Part shown: one piece after another, positions 27,410 to 35,372 of the stretch
Layout of the letters: each line of letters opens with the position of its first letter
How positions within the stretch are numbered: the first letter of the stretch is position 1
DNA from: Bin80 sp965203305
Lineage (GTDB): Bacteria; Bacteroidota; Rhodothermia; Rhodothermales; Bin80
Direction: 5' to 3'
Assembly (NCBI GenBank): GCA_965203305.1
Contig: OZ241874.1
Span: 3,224,001-3,288,000, forward strand
Length of the DNA stretch: 64,000 bases
Notes under the pieces: model-generated
Told to the model about the DNA's origin: nothing
The model's input: only the letters and a program-made list of their open reading frames with translations
The model's database searches: none
Program-made: the position numbers and the translations under genes

Positions 27410-27967
27410 ATGAAACCTTCAGATGTCATCAAGGCGCGGCTCATGGACGCGCAGGATGTGCGACGAACGATAACTCGTCTGGCCAGGCAAGTCATTGAAT
27501 CCCTGGAGCCGGGAGATGAGGCAGCCATTGTCGGCTTGCACCGGCGTGGCGTATATCTCGGATGCAGATTGCAGTCACTCATTCAGGAACTGGAAAATAT
27601 AGCGATCCCCACCGGGACACTTGATGTGACCATGTATCGGGATGACTTTCGCCAGAATCCCCGCAAAACCCGGATGCGAACAACGGATATTCCATTTGAC
27701 GTAAACAATCGGCATCTGGTTCTGGTGGATGATGTGCTGTACACGGGACGTACCATACGGGCAGCGATGGATGCTGTCACAGACCTGGGGCGGCCGGCAC
27801 GCATGCAGTTTCTGACGCTCATTGATCGGGAGCACCATGAACTTCCCATTCGTGCCGACATGGTTGGACGTACAGTTCCCACGATTTCGAAGGAAGAGGT
27901 GCGTGTACAATTTCGTGAAATTGATGACCGTGATGGTGTCTGGCTGGTTGAACGGGGGGAGGACTGA
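27410..27967 (+). CDS. pyrR: PyrR bifunctional pyrimidine regulator / uracil phosphoribosyltransferase
   Basis: A 185-residue type I phosphoribosyltransferase fold. The PRPP-binding loop is at residues 104-119 (VLVDDVLYTGRTIRAA), and the PyrR-specific N-terminal region contains VGLHRRGVYL. In Firmicutes PyrR binds pyr mRNA to cause attenuation. Here the gene overlaps pyrB by one base (TGATG), so it sits at the head of a pyrRB operon. I see no clear PyrR-binding anti-antiterminator in the 46-nt leader, so the regulatory role is unproven while UPRTase activity is likely. Confidence 0.9.
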   Translation: MKPSDVIKARLMDAQDVRRTITRLARQVIESLEPGDEAAIVGLHRRGVYLGCRLQSLIQELENIAIPTGTLDVTMYRDDFRQNPRKTRMRTTDIPFDVNNRHLVLVDDVLYTGRTIRAAMDAVTDLGRPARMQFLTLIDREHHELPIRADMVGRTVPTISKEEVRVQFREIDDRDGVWLVERGED

Positions 27968-28917
27968 TGGAAAAGACAACTCCGCAAAAGAGCTTGCAGG
28001 CTCTGCAGCACAGGCACCTGCTTGGTCTCTCAACATACAGTGCCGAAGAAATTTCGCTCATTCTGGAGACCGCACAGGAATTTCGGCAGATCCTGGAGCG
28101 TCCCATCAAGCGTGTTCCGACACTGCGAGGATTCACGATTGTAAATCTGTTCTTCGAGCCTTCCACACGGACACGCATATCGTTTGAGCTGGCTGCCAAA
28201 CGACTGTCTGCGGATCTGATCAACTTTGGCGGATCCGGCTCAAGCCTGTCCAAGGGGGAAACCCTGCGGGACACCGCTCAGAATATTGAGGCGATGAAGG
28301 TGGATATGGCAGTGATCCGTCACACCTCACCCGGTGCGGCTCATTTTCTGACCCGCTGTATCAAGGGATGTGTTATCAATGCGGGAGACGGGGCCCACGA
28401 GCACCCTACTCAGGCACTTCTTGACTTGCTGACAATCTCGGAGCATTACGACTCCTTTTCCGGTTTGCGCGTCTCCATCATAGGGGACATTGCACACAGC
28501 CGGGTTGCGCGGTCAAATATTTTCGCGCTCACGAAACTGGGAGCGCATGTTACGGTTTGTGGACCGCAAACACTCATGCCGGTGCACATCGAAAAATTGG
28601 GGGTAACCGTCACGCATCATCTAGAGGATGCATTGCAGGATTGCCAGGCGGTGATAGCATTGCGTATACAGCGCGAAAGATTTGGGGCAAGCCTGATCCC
28701 ATCCTTGCGGGAGTACAATGCCTTGTACGGGCTGAAGGCAAGTCATATGGAGCGGAACCCGAACATGATTGTGTTGCATCCGGGACCTGTGAATCGTGGC
28801 GTTGAACTGGATGACGAAGTTGCAGAGCATGATCGTGCCGTGATCCTGGATCAGGTCACGAATGGTGTTGCGATTCGGATGGCTGCCATATACCTGCTTG
28901 CGTCAGGTGCGAACTGA
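27967..28917 (+). CDS. pyrB: Aspartate carbamoyltransferase catalytic subunit
   Basis: A 316-residue enzyme forming N-carbamoyl-aspartate from carbamoyl phosphate and aspartate in de novo pyrimidine synthesis. The carbamoyl-phosphate site is STRTR at 66-70 (FFEPSTRTRISFELAAKRL). The lysine loop is in SLSKGETLRDT, and HPTQALLDL is the conserved interdomain motif. No pyrI or pyrC is adjacent. It overlaps pyrR. The decayed ATPase element begins 27 nt after its stop codon. Confidence 0.95.
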   Translation: MEKTTPQKSLQALQHRHLLGLSTYSAEEISLILETAQEFRQILERPIKRVPTLRGFTIVNLFFEPSTRTRISFELAAKRLSADLINFGGSGSSLSKGETLRDTAQNIEAMKVDMAVIRHTSPGAAHFLTRCIKGCVINAGDGAHEHPTQALLDLLTISEHYDSFSGLRVSIIGDIAHSRVARSNIFALTKLGAHVTVCGPQTLMPVHIEKLGVTVTHHLEDALQDCQAVIALRIQRERFGASLIPSLREYNALYGLKASHMERNPNMIVLHPGPVNRGVELDDEVAEHDRAVILDQVTNGVAIRMAAIYLLASGAN

Positions 28918-28991
28918 CCAAAATCCCATTCTGGGACTTGTATGGGAATTATCCGGCAAAATCCGCACGAATGCAGGGGAAAGGAGAGAGG

Positions 28992-30256
28992 TTACCTCTT
29001 CATTCTCATGTCTGTATCCTGATCGGGGTTGCTTTTCCCGGACTTGGGTGTCGTGGGTTCTTTCTCTGCGGAGGAGCAGTCTATTGTGTGATTTTTCAGT
29101 TCCTTCGGAGAACTCCCCATCTCCGGCAGCTGTTCCGGCTCAGACTGGTCTTTGGACTCCGCTTGGAAATTTCTTTCGGAAAATAATTCTCTACTAGTCA
29201 GTCCCGCATGGATGGGATCGGGACAGAATAATCCCCCTCCTCATTGTAGTAAAACACGCCCTTCTGCACAGACAGAAAAACATCTCCTTTGCCTTCTCCT
29301 CTCCATACTCTCTTGTGAGATGTGGAGAATCTCGGTCTTTTTCAGGTTCCTGTCTTTGGGCCCCTCCTGTGATCTGAGCGAAACTTGTTCTTTCTTCAAA
29401 ATTAAATTTCACCATCCGCCCTAAATAGTGTCTGTCCGAAAATTCAGAATATCGTCAATATATGCCGTTTCGAGAGCGTATGAGGAGTTTTTGGAGATAT
29501 TTTTGGGTATTTCTCCTGACGAGGATGGAAGCCCCTTGGCGGATTGGAGCATGAAATCCCCGAACAGCGTCCATAAACACGCAATCTTCATGCAAGATTT
29601 CCCCGAATCTCTCATAGCGAACGAGCATCTGAATCGCGCCATACATTACGCTGTGGGGCAAAATGCCCCTGAAATCCCCCGTATTGGGAGTTGCTGTGAA
29701 TTTTCGGACAGACACTAGATAGTATTCTCTGCGATGGTTACGCCCCTGTTCCAGGACAGATCGGAGGCCTTCCCTGGTCATCTCCCCGCCGTTTTCCTTG
29801 AGATGGGCCGCGACTGGCACCGTGTATGCGATCATATGCTGAGGCCACCTGTAGGTCTCGCTAGCAATCGCATTCACCCACTCTGTCGTGTCTCCCCCTC
29901 GTTTTCCAGCCAGCCCTTGATTGACTGCCGTTCCTCCTCTTCTAGAGGACCCAAGTTCGTGATGTATTCTAAGGAGCCGCGAGAGACCCCAAGTTGTCCA
30001 ATGCCATGTATGTCATGCCTAACCCTCCAGCTAACAAGATGACGGGTTTCCCCAGATTCCCATTGTGAATCTGATTCAGGATATTTCGGACATCGTCTTT
30101 GTATTCCCCTGTTACTCTGCTATCTTCCCCCAGATGCTGGGCCTCGTCCAGAATCAAAAGGAGTGCTTTCTTTCCCTTCTGTATGAGATCTAGGGGGTAG
30201 CCACGGAAGTGGGAGATTTCCCGCATTGCGGAGGATGATTCGGGGAACATGGACAT
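28992..30256 (-). pseudogene. Broken AAA+ ATPase, Walker B to C-terminus
   Basis: C-terminal two-thirds of a paralogue of the 9090 gene. The piece 30256-29969 encodes ALLLILDEAQHLGED and VILLAGGLGMT. The piece 29877-29720 encodes ETYRWPQHMIAYTVPVAAHL. After the MITE (29428-29715) the frame resumes in pieces (LTREYGEEKAKEMF). The 3' tail (stop at 28994-28992) is nucleotide-similar to the 3' end of the 9090 gene, including the shared ending GATACAGACATG...GAGGTAACCTCTC. The Walker A region is missing; the 5' coding end is found at 33612-33685. It has frameshifts, a MITE insertion and a deletion, so it is not functional. Confidence 0.85.
29428..29715 (+). mobile_element. MITE copy 1 (288 bp), inserted in the broken ATPase gene
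   Basis: A non-autonomous element with TIRs GTGTCTGTCCGAAAATTC (left) and GAATTTTCGGACAGACAC (right), flanked by TA on both sides. The second copy (43311-43599) is in the opposite orientation and of nearly equal length. A minus-strand frame of about 70 codons (MYGAIQMLVRYERFGEIL...) is shared by both copies, with several replacement differences, so it does not look selected as a protein. The TA duplication suggests mobilisation by an IS630/Tc1- or IS5(IS427)-type transposase that is absent from this window. Confidence 0.88.
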
Positions 30257-31219
30257 TCATGTAGCGTGCGCGGGGGAGTGCGGACGATAGCCATTCCGTG
30301 GGCAGACCGGAGTGCGCGGGTAACCTATGAACTGGAGACACTGGTGATTGACTGGCTGCTGGAAACGACGGTCTCTGCGGTTTCCCGCAAATTTGGGCTC
30401 AGCTGGACGGCCGTGGACGGGATCATGCAGCGGGCGGTAGAGCGCAGGCAGTCCCGGAAAAAGAAGGAGACCGTCAAGGACATTGGCGTGGATGAGACCT
30501 CCATTGAACGGGGGACACAATTACATCACAGTGGTCACTGACGCAAAGAAGGGGACGGTGGAGTATGTGGGAGAAGGACGCAAGAGAGAGTCCCTGGGAG
30601 CGTATTACAAGGGGCTTAGCCCCGAGCAGCGAAACGCAATGGAGAGTATCAGCAGGGACATGTGGCCGGCGTATATTGGCGAGACGGGCAACTGGTTTCC
30701 GAATGCAAAAGAGAGCACCGCCTTTGACAGGTTTCACGTTGTGAAGTACATCGGGGAAGGCGTGGACACGGTTCGCAAACAGGAGCACCGGGCCCTGAAA
30801 AAGGAAGGGCGGGAGGATCTGACCGGAACCAAGTATATCTGGCTGACCAAGGAGGAGAATCTGTCAGACAAGCAGCGGGAACGGTTCGAGTCCCTGCGTG
30901 ACCGCCAACTGAAAACGGGCAGAGCATGGGCGATCAAGGAAACCGCGAAACACCTGTGGAACTGCTCGGATCGCGACTATGCCCGCAAGGAATGGGAATT
31001 CTGGCTGGAATGGAACCCATGATCAAGGCCGCAGATATGATCCGAAAACATCTGTGGGGAATCATCAATGCCATCCTGCTGCGAGTAACCAACGGTCCCT
31101 CCGAAGGCATGAACAGCCGAATCAAAATGATCAAAGTCCGGGCACGGGGATTCCGAAATACACAGCGATTTAGCAACACCATTTACTTCTATCTCGGAGG
31201 TCTGAGCCTGTATCCCTGA
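30257..31219 (+). pseudogene. ISL3-family transposase remnant
   Basis: Three overlapping frames (30266-30541, 30483-31022, 30926-31219) together read as an ISL3 transposase lacking its N-terminal zinc-finger region. Recognisable pieces are RTIAIPWADRSARVTYELE, DIGVDETSIERG, YITVVTDAKKGTVEYV, FDRFHVVKYIGEG and GMNSRIKMIKVRARGFRNT ending YFYLGGLSLYP. At least two frameshifts separate them. It is clearly a different subtype from the intact ISL3 at 35447. Its truncated 5' end abuts the truncated ATPase at 30256. No matching inverted repeat was found after the stop. Confidence 0.85.
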
Positions 31220-31491
31220 GAGGTCCCCAAATCGCTATTTCCACTAAAAATAATGAAGAACCACAGTTTGTGCTTGGCATCATTGTAATATTCTGCAGTT
31301 TTGATCATTTTCAAGATTTTTTGCGTTGTCGTTTGTCGTTTTTTGAGGTCGTAACACCCAAAATTGGCTGCTCCCAAACGCAACTCAGACACGGTCTGAA
31401 TCTGCGGGACTTCGAAAGGAAATGGACAGGCGAAATCTGGACAGTTTCGCCAAATCAGGGGACGCGCTGACTGCGTTCCGGAAGAACGCAG

Positions 31492-31884
31492 TCAGGGAAG
31501 GCTGCTGGCAGTCAGCTTCCCGGTTTTGGGATCAACCAGCGGAAAATCCAATTTTAGTGATCGAATACACTGATCGTACAATTTCTTTATGTCACCTTCT
31601 TCATCAGGTATTGATACGTTACGTTTCTGCAAAGGAACACTCAAAAATCTGTGTGGAAATTTAAAGAAAACTATGGCTCCAAGGATGATTTGTGTTAAAA
31701 TGATTAGAGAAATCAATCCACTCCAAAAAGAAAACATTTCCCATGCGAAAAGGAAACTCATCTGCCACCCAAAAAGAACCACTGTAACTAGCAAGCATAT
31801 TTTCCCACCCTTTATTAATTGCCAAGCCCGTCTATACACAAGAAGTATCAGGATTTTTGTTTCCTGATCAGACATATTTTCCAT
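31492..31884 (-). CDS. Small two-helix membrane protein
   Basis: A 130-residue protein with two adjacent hydrophobic helices (about 27-50 and 53-74: CLLVTVVLFGWQMSFLFAW and FWSGLISLIILTQIILGAI) and a polar C-terminus. No known family is recognised. Its start (31884) is 3 nt after the stop of the lipoprotein gene. An AGGGGG 11 nt upstream, inside the end of that gene, serves as ribosome-binding site, so the two are translationally linked. Base composition is more A/T-rich than the flanking genes, in keeping with foreign DNA inserted in the ATPase element. An immunity-protein-like partner of the lipoprotein is conceivable but unsupported. Confidence 0.6.
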   Translation of the reverse strand: MENMSDQETKILILLVYRRAWQLIKGGKICLLVTVVLFGWQMSFLFAWEMFSFWSGLISLIILTQIILGAIVFFKFPHRFLSVPLQKRNVSIPDEEGDIKKLYDQCIRSLKLDFPLVDPKTGKLTASSLP

Positions 31885-31887
31885 GAG

Positions 31888-32604
31888 CTAGTTTTCCCCC
31901 TTTGGACAACTATCCATACAGCTTGACAAATGTAACATCACTGCGGTGAGTGCAAGATATTTTACTGACATCACACCTGCGGCACAGACAGGAAAACCGA
32001 CTGTCGATGAAACACAAGCCGCCAACCCAAAAGATGCGGCAATATGAATTGCCGCAGTCTCGGCTACCGCGGCAGCTGCGCATTTTTCTTGACACTTGCC
32101 TGTCTTATTTTTAATAGATTTTCCGAGAAGCAACTCGTGTAATTCAGATTTTTCAAGTTGTCTCAACTCTGGAAATTTGGCAAACATTTTTGCTGAAATC
32201 TTCTCTATTGTCTTCAATCCATTGCAATTTTGACTGGCTCTATCAAATAGAGCCTTTGCTTCATCATTGAGCAAATTTATTGCATCAACATCTCCATTGG
32301 ATACGGCAACATCCAATTTTCTTTGAACAATCTCTACCTCGTGTCGCAATTCGTGAGGACCAATAACCATGCAATTCGAAATGTCCGAAATATTTCCGGC
32401 AACACGCATAATTGCAGTTATATAATCATCAACCGTAGACAGAGTGTCAGGTTTGGTTTGATCAGTTGTTTCAACTGGCTGTATGTAATTTTGAATTGAG
32501 GCATTTTCTTGCTCCTGACTACTGTCAACAATGGCATCCTCTGAGCACCCAGTCAAAGTAAATAACACTAATAAAAGGCAGACAACAAAAGAACTGAATT
32601 TCAT
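31888..32604 (-). CDS. Lipoprotein with cysteine-rich hydrophobic C-terminus
   Basis: A 238-residue predicted lipoprotein. The signal sequence MKFSSFVVCLLLVLFTLTGC has a good lipobox (LTGC, lipidated Cys20). An acidic linker, a helical middle (about 60-165) and a C-terminal stretch of small and hydrophobic residues with paired cysteines follow (KCQEKC, LAACVSS, PVCAAG, LSSCMDSC). I do not recognise the family. I start at 32604 because the preceding 20 codons do not fit a signal peptide. It forms a coupled pair with the membrane-protein gene at 31492. A/T-rich composition suggests recent transfer. Confidence 0.65.
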   Translation of the reverse strand: MKFSSFVVCLLLVLFTLTGCSEDAIVDSSQEQENASIQNYIQPVETTDQTKPDTLSTVDDYITAIMRVAGNISDISNCMVIGPHELRHEVEIVQRKLDVAVSNGDVDAINLLNDEAKALFDRASQNCNGLKTIEKISAKMFAKFPELRQLEKSELHELLLGKSIKNKTGKCQEKCAAAAVAETAAIHIAASFGLAACVSSTVGFPVCAAGVMSVKYLALTAVMLHLSSCMDSCPKGEN

Positions 32605-32670
32605 GAAAGCTAGAGGTTGGCAATTGGCAAAAAATAAGTAATATGGAAGTACTTTTGCAACCATGCCGTT

Positions 32671-32874
32671 TCACATGATTAGGATTCTTAACATTTTCCG
32701 GATCACTTTCATTGCATCCTGTGTCTTTTCTGACGGCAATTTATGCCATTGTATTTCCTTCCCCGGCTCAATCTCATTGTGCTTAATCTTCCATCCGTGT
32801 TCGGAATCATACTGACAGAATAAACGGGTTGTAATGCACGGGAAATACTCCCAGAACTTGTGATTGCCATGCAC
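32671..32874 (-). CDS. Possible small hypothetical ORF
   Basis: A 67-codon frame (WEYFPCITTRLFCQYDSEHG ...). No domain is recognised. It follows the VapE-like remnant by 21 nt on the same strand and might be a piece of the same phage- or satellite-derived region. Support is weak, and it could equally be a chance frame. Confidence 0.25.
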   Translation of the reverse strand: MHGNHKFWEYFPCITTRLFCQYDSEHGWKIKHNEIEPGKEIQWHKLPSEKTQDAMKVIRKMLRILIM

Positions 32875-32895
32875 CCTGTTCAGGAATAACGTTAC

Positions 32896-33600
32896 TCAGG
32901 TTAGTTTTCCCTCCAAACGCTTTACTTTGCTCTGATATCCAACCAGTTTCAATGCCTCTGCAAACCGCATTTGCTCTGCTCTGGTCATGGGTTTGGAATC
33001 TTCATTTTCCATCATTCCACAGGCAACCGCAAGGCTTGTCATGCTTCCCTCCTTCCATACTCCCAAATGATCACATAACTTGTCCCTGATCGTTTCTGTA
33101 AGGTCATCCCTGCGTTCATACTGCCTGTGATCTGCCCCATACTTGCCTTGCAATTCATCTGTCCACCATAGTTCTTCCCCTGCAAGGAACAGTTCCTTCC
33201 CCTCTGCCCATAATTGCTTCCTGTTCGTTTCCAGAAACAGCATTCTGTCCTGTCTGGTCAGGTTATTCCTGCATGGCAAATCCAGAACTGGCCATCTGCG
33301 GTTTCCTGCCGTATCACTGGGGATAATGCCATCCTTCCTGTCTGCAGTTCCAATGATGATGGTGGTACGGAGAATGTCAAACACGTTCCTTGCGTACGGT
33401 TTTCGGTAGCTGTCTGAGATCTGGGTTACAAAAGATTTCAGGTCTGATAAATCCTTCCCGTGAAATCCTGACAGCTCAGGAACTTCACAGATTACCCTGC
33501 CCATCATCAGCTCAATCAACCGGTTCCTGTCCATTTCAAACGACAGGGATTCACAGAAATATTTTGGTATCCCCCCTGACAGCTTACATGGAGGCTGTTC
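32896..33600 (-). pseudogene. VapE-like (virulence-associated E / D5-type) helicase, C-terminal remnant
   Basis: A 212-codon ATG-started frame (33534-32896), open further upstream without a start to about 33690. It encodes KYFCESLSFEMDRNRLIEL, then RVICEVPELSGF, then TADRKDGIIPSDTAGNRRWP and EGKELFLAGEELWW. These match the C-terminal half of VapE-type phage/satellite primase-helicases (the El/ivE-EL and TGNRRxxP motifs). The Walker A half is missing, so it is a remnant. The upstream end merges into the ATPase 5' fragment and the hairpin at 33600-33631. Its presence indicates that phage- or satellite-type DNA landed in the ATPase element. Confidence 0.65.
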
Positions 33601-33631
33601 GGACGGATACCTTCTTGAGGGTATCCGTCCG
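33600..33631. repeat. 12-bp perfect hairpin at the ATPase/VapE junction
   Basis: CGGACGGATACC (33600-33611), an 8-nt loop, then GGTATCCGTCCG (33620-33631). It sits exactly where homology to the ATPase 5' end stops, so it may mark a rearrangement junction. No T-tract follows. Confidence 0.6.
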
Positions 33632-33685
33632 TGGAAGTATTTGGCTGCACCTTTGTCAAGAAAGCCTGTAATCTCGTCGTTTCAT
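33612..33685 (-). pseudogene. 5' fragment of the broken ATPase gene
   Basis: ATG at 33685 lies 60 nt inside the right TIR (33745-33768), as in the intact element. After one frameshift the reading becomes FLDKGAAKYFHGR, matching PSDRGPTPFFHGR of the 9090 gene and NERGSAKYFHGR of the 33889 gene. Homology ends at the hairpin. With the 3' part at 28992-30256 it reconstitutes one ATPase gene lacking roughly 80 codons including Walker A. Confidence 0.65.
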
Positions 33686-33888
33686 TTGGAATGTGCTTGG
33701 GTACAAGTACGTATAGAACGGGGTCTGTTCCAGTTTCGGACCGATACGGATTTAACTGGATAACTCCCATTTGCATAGTGTCTATCCGGGTATATATGAG
33801 GTATGGACAGGGCAAGTTTTTCTGATTGCCTATGTTTTGGGAATTCCGACATAATTGGAATCTTGTACGCATGCTCTTCTCTTTGTAT

Positions 33889-35040
33889 CTATCGTTCCAG
33901 TCCAGGATCGTCTCCCCTGTCAGGGAAATAGTTGTTCAGAAACCAGTCAGACATTGACGGGACAGGAACCGTAAAGCCCCCATCTTCTTCATAGAATATT
34001 CCGTCCGCACACGCGATTTGGAATAGTTCCTCCGCTTTTTCGCGCCCGTATTCCGCAGACAGTTTCTGGAGAATGTCCTTTTGTATCAATTTCCTCCCTA
34101 AAGGGGCTTCTGCAATAATTCTTGCGAGGGAAATTCGCTCATTGTCCCCTAGCCCGGCCGCCCTTGATTTATAGTAAAATTCTCTTCGCTTCCGTCCCTC
34201 CGATAGCATGGCTTTCAGTCCTGCGCTTTTTAGTTCTCTGTTTCCCCCGTCAATTTGCACCAAGGCAGACTTCACGTAGGCCATGATGTGTTGGGGCCAT
34301 CCATGGGTTTCTTGGGTAATCGCGTCCGCCCAAGGAGGAATTTCGTTGATAGACAATCTGCCTTCGTTGAAAAGCCAGTCACAGATCACAGCCAGTTCTT
34401 CCTCTTGGCTTAGTCCGCCCATCTCAAAGAAACATCCGTCTTCGTATCTGGAGATGCCGAGTTTTTTGAGTCCCAGCCTGGTCATTCCGAGTCCTGCGAC
34501 AAGAAGAACGACGGGTCTGCCGGTTTTGCCATTGTGTATGCATTCCAGCAGGTCCATGGCCTCTCCTTTCAGGTCTTTGGGAATTGCATTTTCTTCCCAC
34601 AGTCTCTGGGCTTCGTCCAGGATGAGCAGAAGCGGTTTCCTGCTTCCCCGGATCGCCTGGAGAGGGGAGTGGGCATTTTGGTTAAAGTCTACTCTCAGCA
34701 GTGTTGCAGGAAGTGACAATATCTCACCACCCACCCTGATCCCTTTCATGGCTTCATACCACTTCCTTCCCAGTCTCTCTTTCATCTCTTCGGTTTTAGA
34801 GAGAGCCGTTACGCCGATGTTGGCGGTCTGCCACTTACGCAGTGCTGCCCGTTTGCGACAGTGGTCCAGCAAAGCAGTTTTTCCTGCTCCTGGAGGGCCC
34901 TGCACAACGAAGATGGTCCCCCCACCGTATTCTTCCCTGACTGCTATTTCAAGTTGACGGTCAAGGCTGGTAATAATCTCTTCTCGGCCATGGAAGTATT
35001 TTGCACTTCCCCGTTCATTGGGAAGGTCTGCGGGGGTCAT
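33889..35040 (-). CDS. AAA+ (AAA_16/Orc1-like) ATPase, second intact family member
   Basis: A 383-residue paralogue of the 9090 ATPase. The FHGR box is at 16-19, Walker A GPPGAGKT at 48-55 (same position as in the 9090 protein) and Walker B LLLILDEAQ at 137-145. VVLLVAGLGMT, a WPQH motif and a C-terminal winged-helix-like region ending TVPVPSMSDWFLNNY follow. It lacks the long disordered tail of the 9090 protein. I start at 35040 (MTPADLPNERG) by alignment; the frame is open 35 codons further upstream. No convincing TIR flanks it; GGGAATTCCGAC at 33839 is at best a diverged left end. It lies between the decayed ATPase element and the ISL3 insertion. Confidence 0.82.
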   Translation of the reverse strand: MTPADLPNERGSAKYFHGREEIITSLDRQLEIAVREEYGGGTIFVVQGPPGAGKTALLDHCRKRAALRKWQTANIGVTALSKTEEMKERLGRKWYEAMKGIRVGGEILSLPATLLRVDFNQNAHSPLQAIRGSRKPLLLILDEAQRLWEENAIPKDLKGEAMDLLECIHNGKTGRPVVLLVAGLGMTRLGLKKLGISRYEDGCFFEMGGLSQEEELAVICDWLFNEGRLSINEIPPWADAITQETHGWPQHIMAYVKSALVQIDGGNRELKSAGLKAMLSEGRKRREFYYKSRAAGLGDNERISLARIIAEAPLGRKLIQKDILQKLSAEYGREKAEELFQIACADGIFYEEDGGFTVPVPSMSDWFLNNYFPDRGDDPGLER

Positions 35041-35364
35041 GGGAGATAGGGTAACATGGAGAGAATTAGAGTTGCACTGCATTTGTCTGGTTACTCTCAG
35101 ATGCTGAATTTGTTCCTTGTGGAACAAGGGGGTTGTTCCGCCCAATTCGCCAGTGGATCCAGAGTTATTCGGACACCTGTTCTGTGTGTTTGAGATGGGA
35201 GAGCCTCTTGCAAAAAGATTTTTGGGTCTGTCAAATTCTGACTGGAAGAGGATCCCTGTGCATGGTTTTTTTGCAAAACTTGCATGAGAGCTTAGTCATA
35301 TTCTCTGTTTGATGTGTATAACGGGAGGTAAGGTTCTGGTCAACAGAGTTTTATCACATACCAA
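35041..35364. other. Gene-free stretch upstream of the second ATPase
   Basis: About 320 bases with no coding sequence that I trust and no clear inverted-repeat end. It should contain the ATPase promoter and ends at the 8-bp duplication of the ISL3 insertion. Confidence 0.4.
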
Positions 35365-35372
35365 AAATCTTC

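Larger units (their letters stand above)
28944..33768 (-). mobile_element. Decayed ATPase element split by about 3.3 kb of foreign DNA
   Basis: Same family as the element at 9007. The left TIR at 28944-28967 (GGGAATTATCC then GGCAAAATCCGCA) flanks the 3' end of a broken ATPase gene on the minus strand. The right TIR at 33745-33768 (TACGGATTTAAC then TGGATAACTCCC) flanks its 5' end. An ATG (33685) lies exactly 60 nt inside the right TIR, the same spacing as in the intact copy, and is followed by a homologous FHGR-coding stretch. The flanking octamers ACTTGTAT (28936-28943) and ATTTGCAT (33769-33776) match at 6 of 8 positions, compatible with an eroded duplication. The interior carries an ISL3 remnant, a lipoprotein/membrane pair, a VapE remnant and a MITE. 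Confidence 0.7.
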
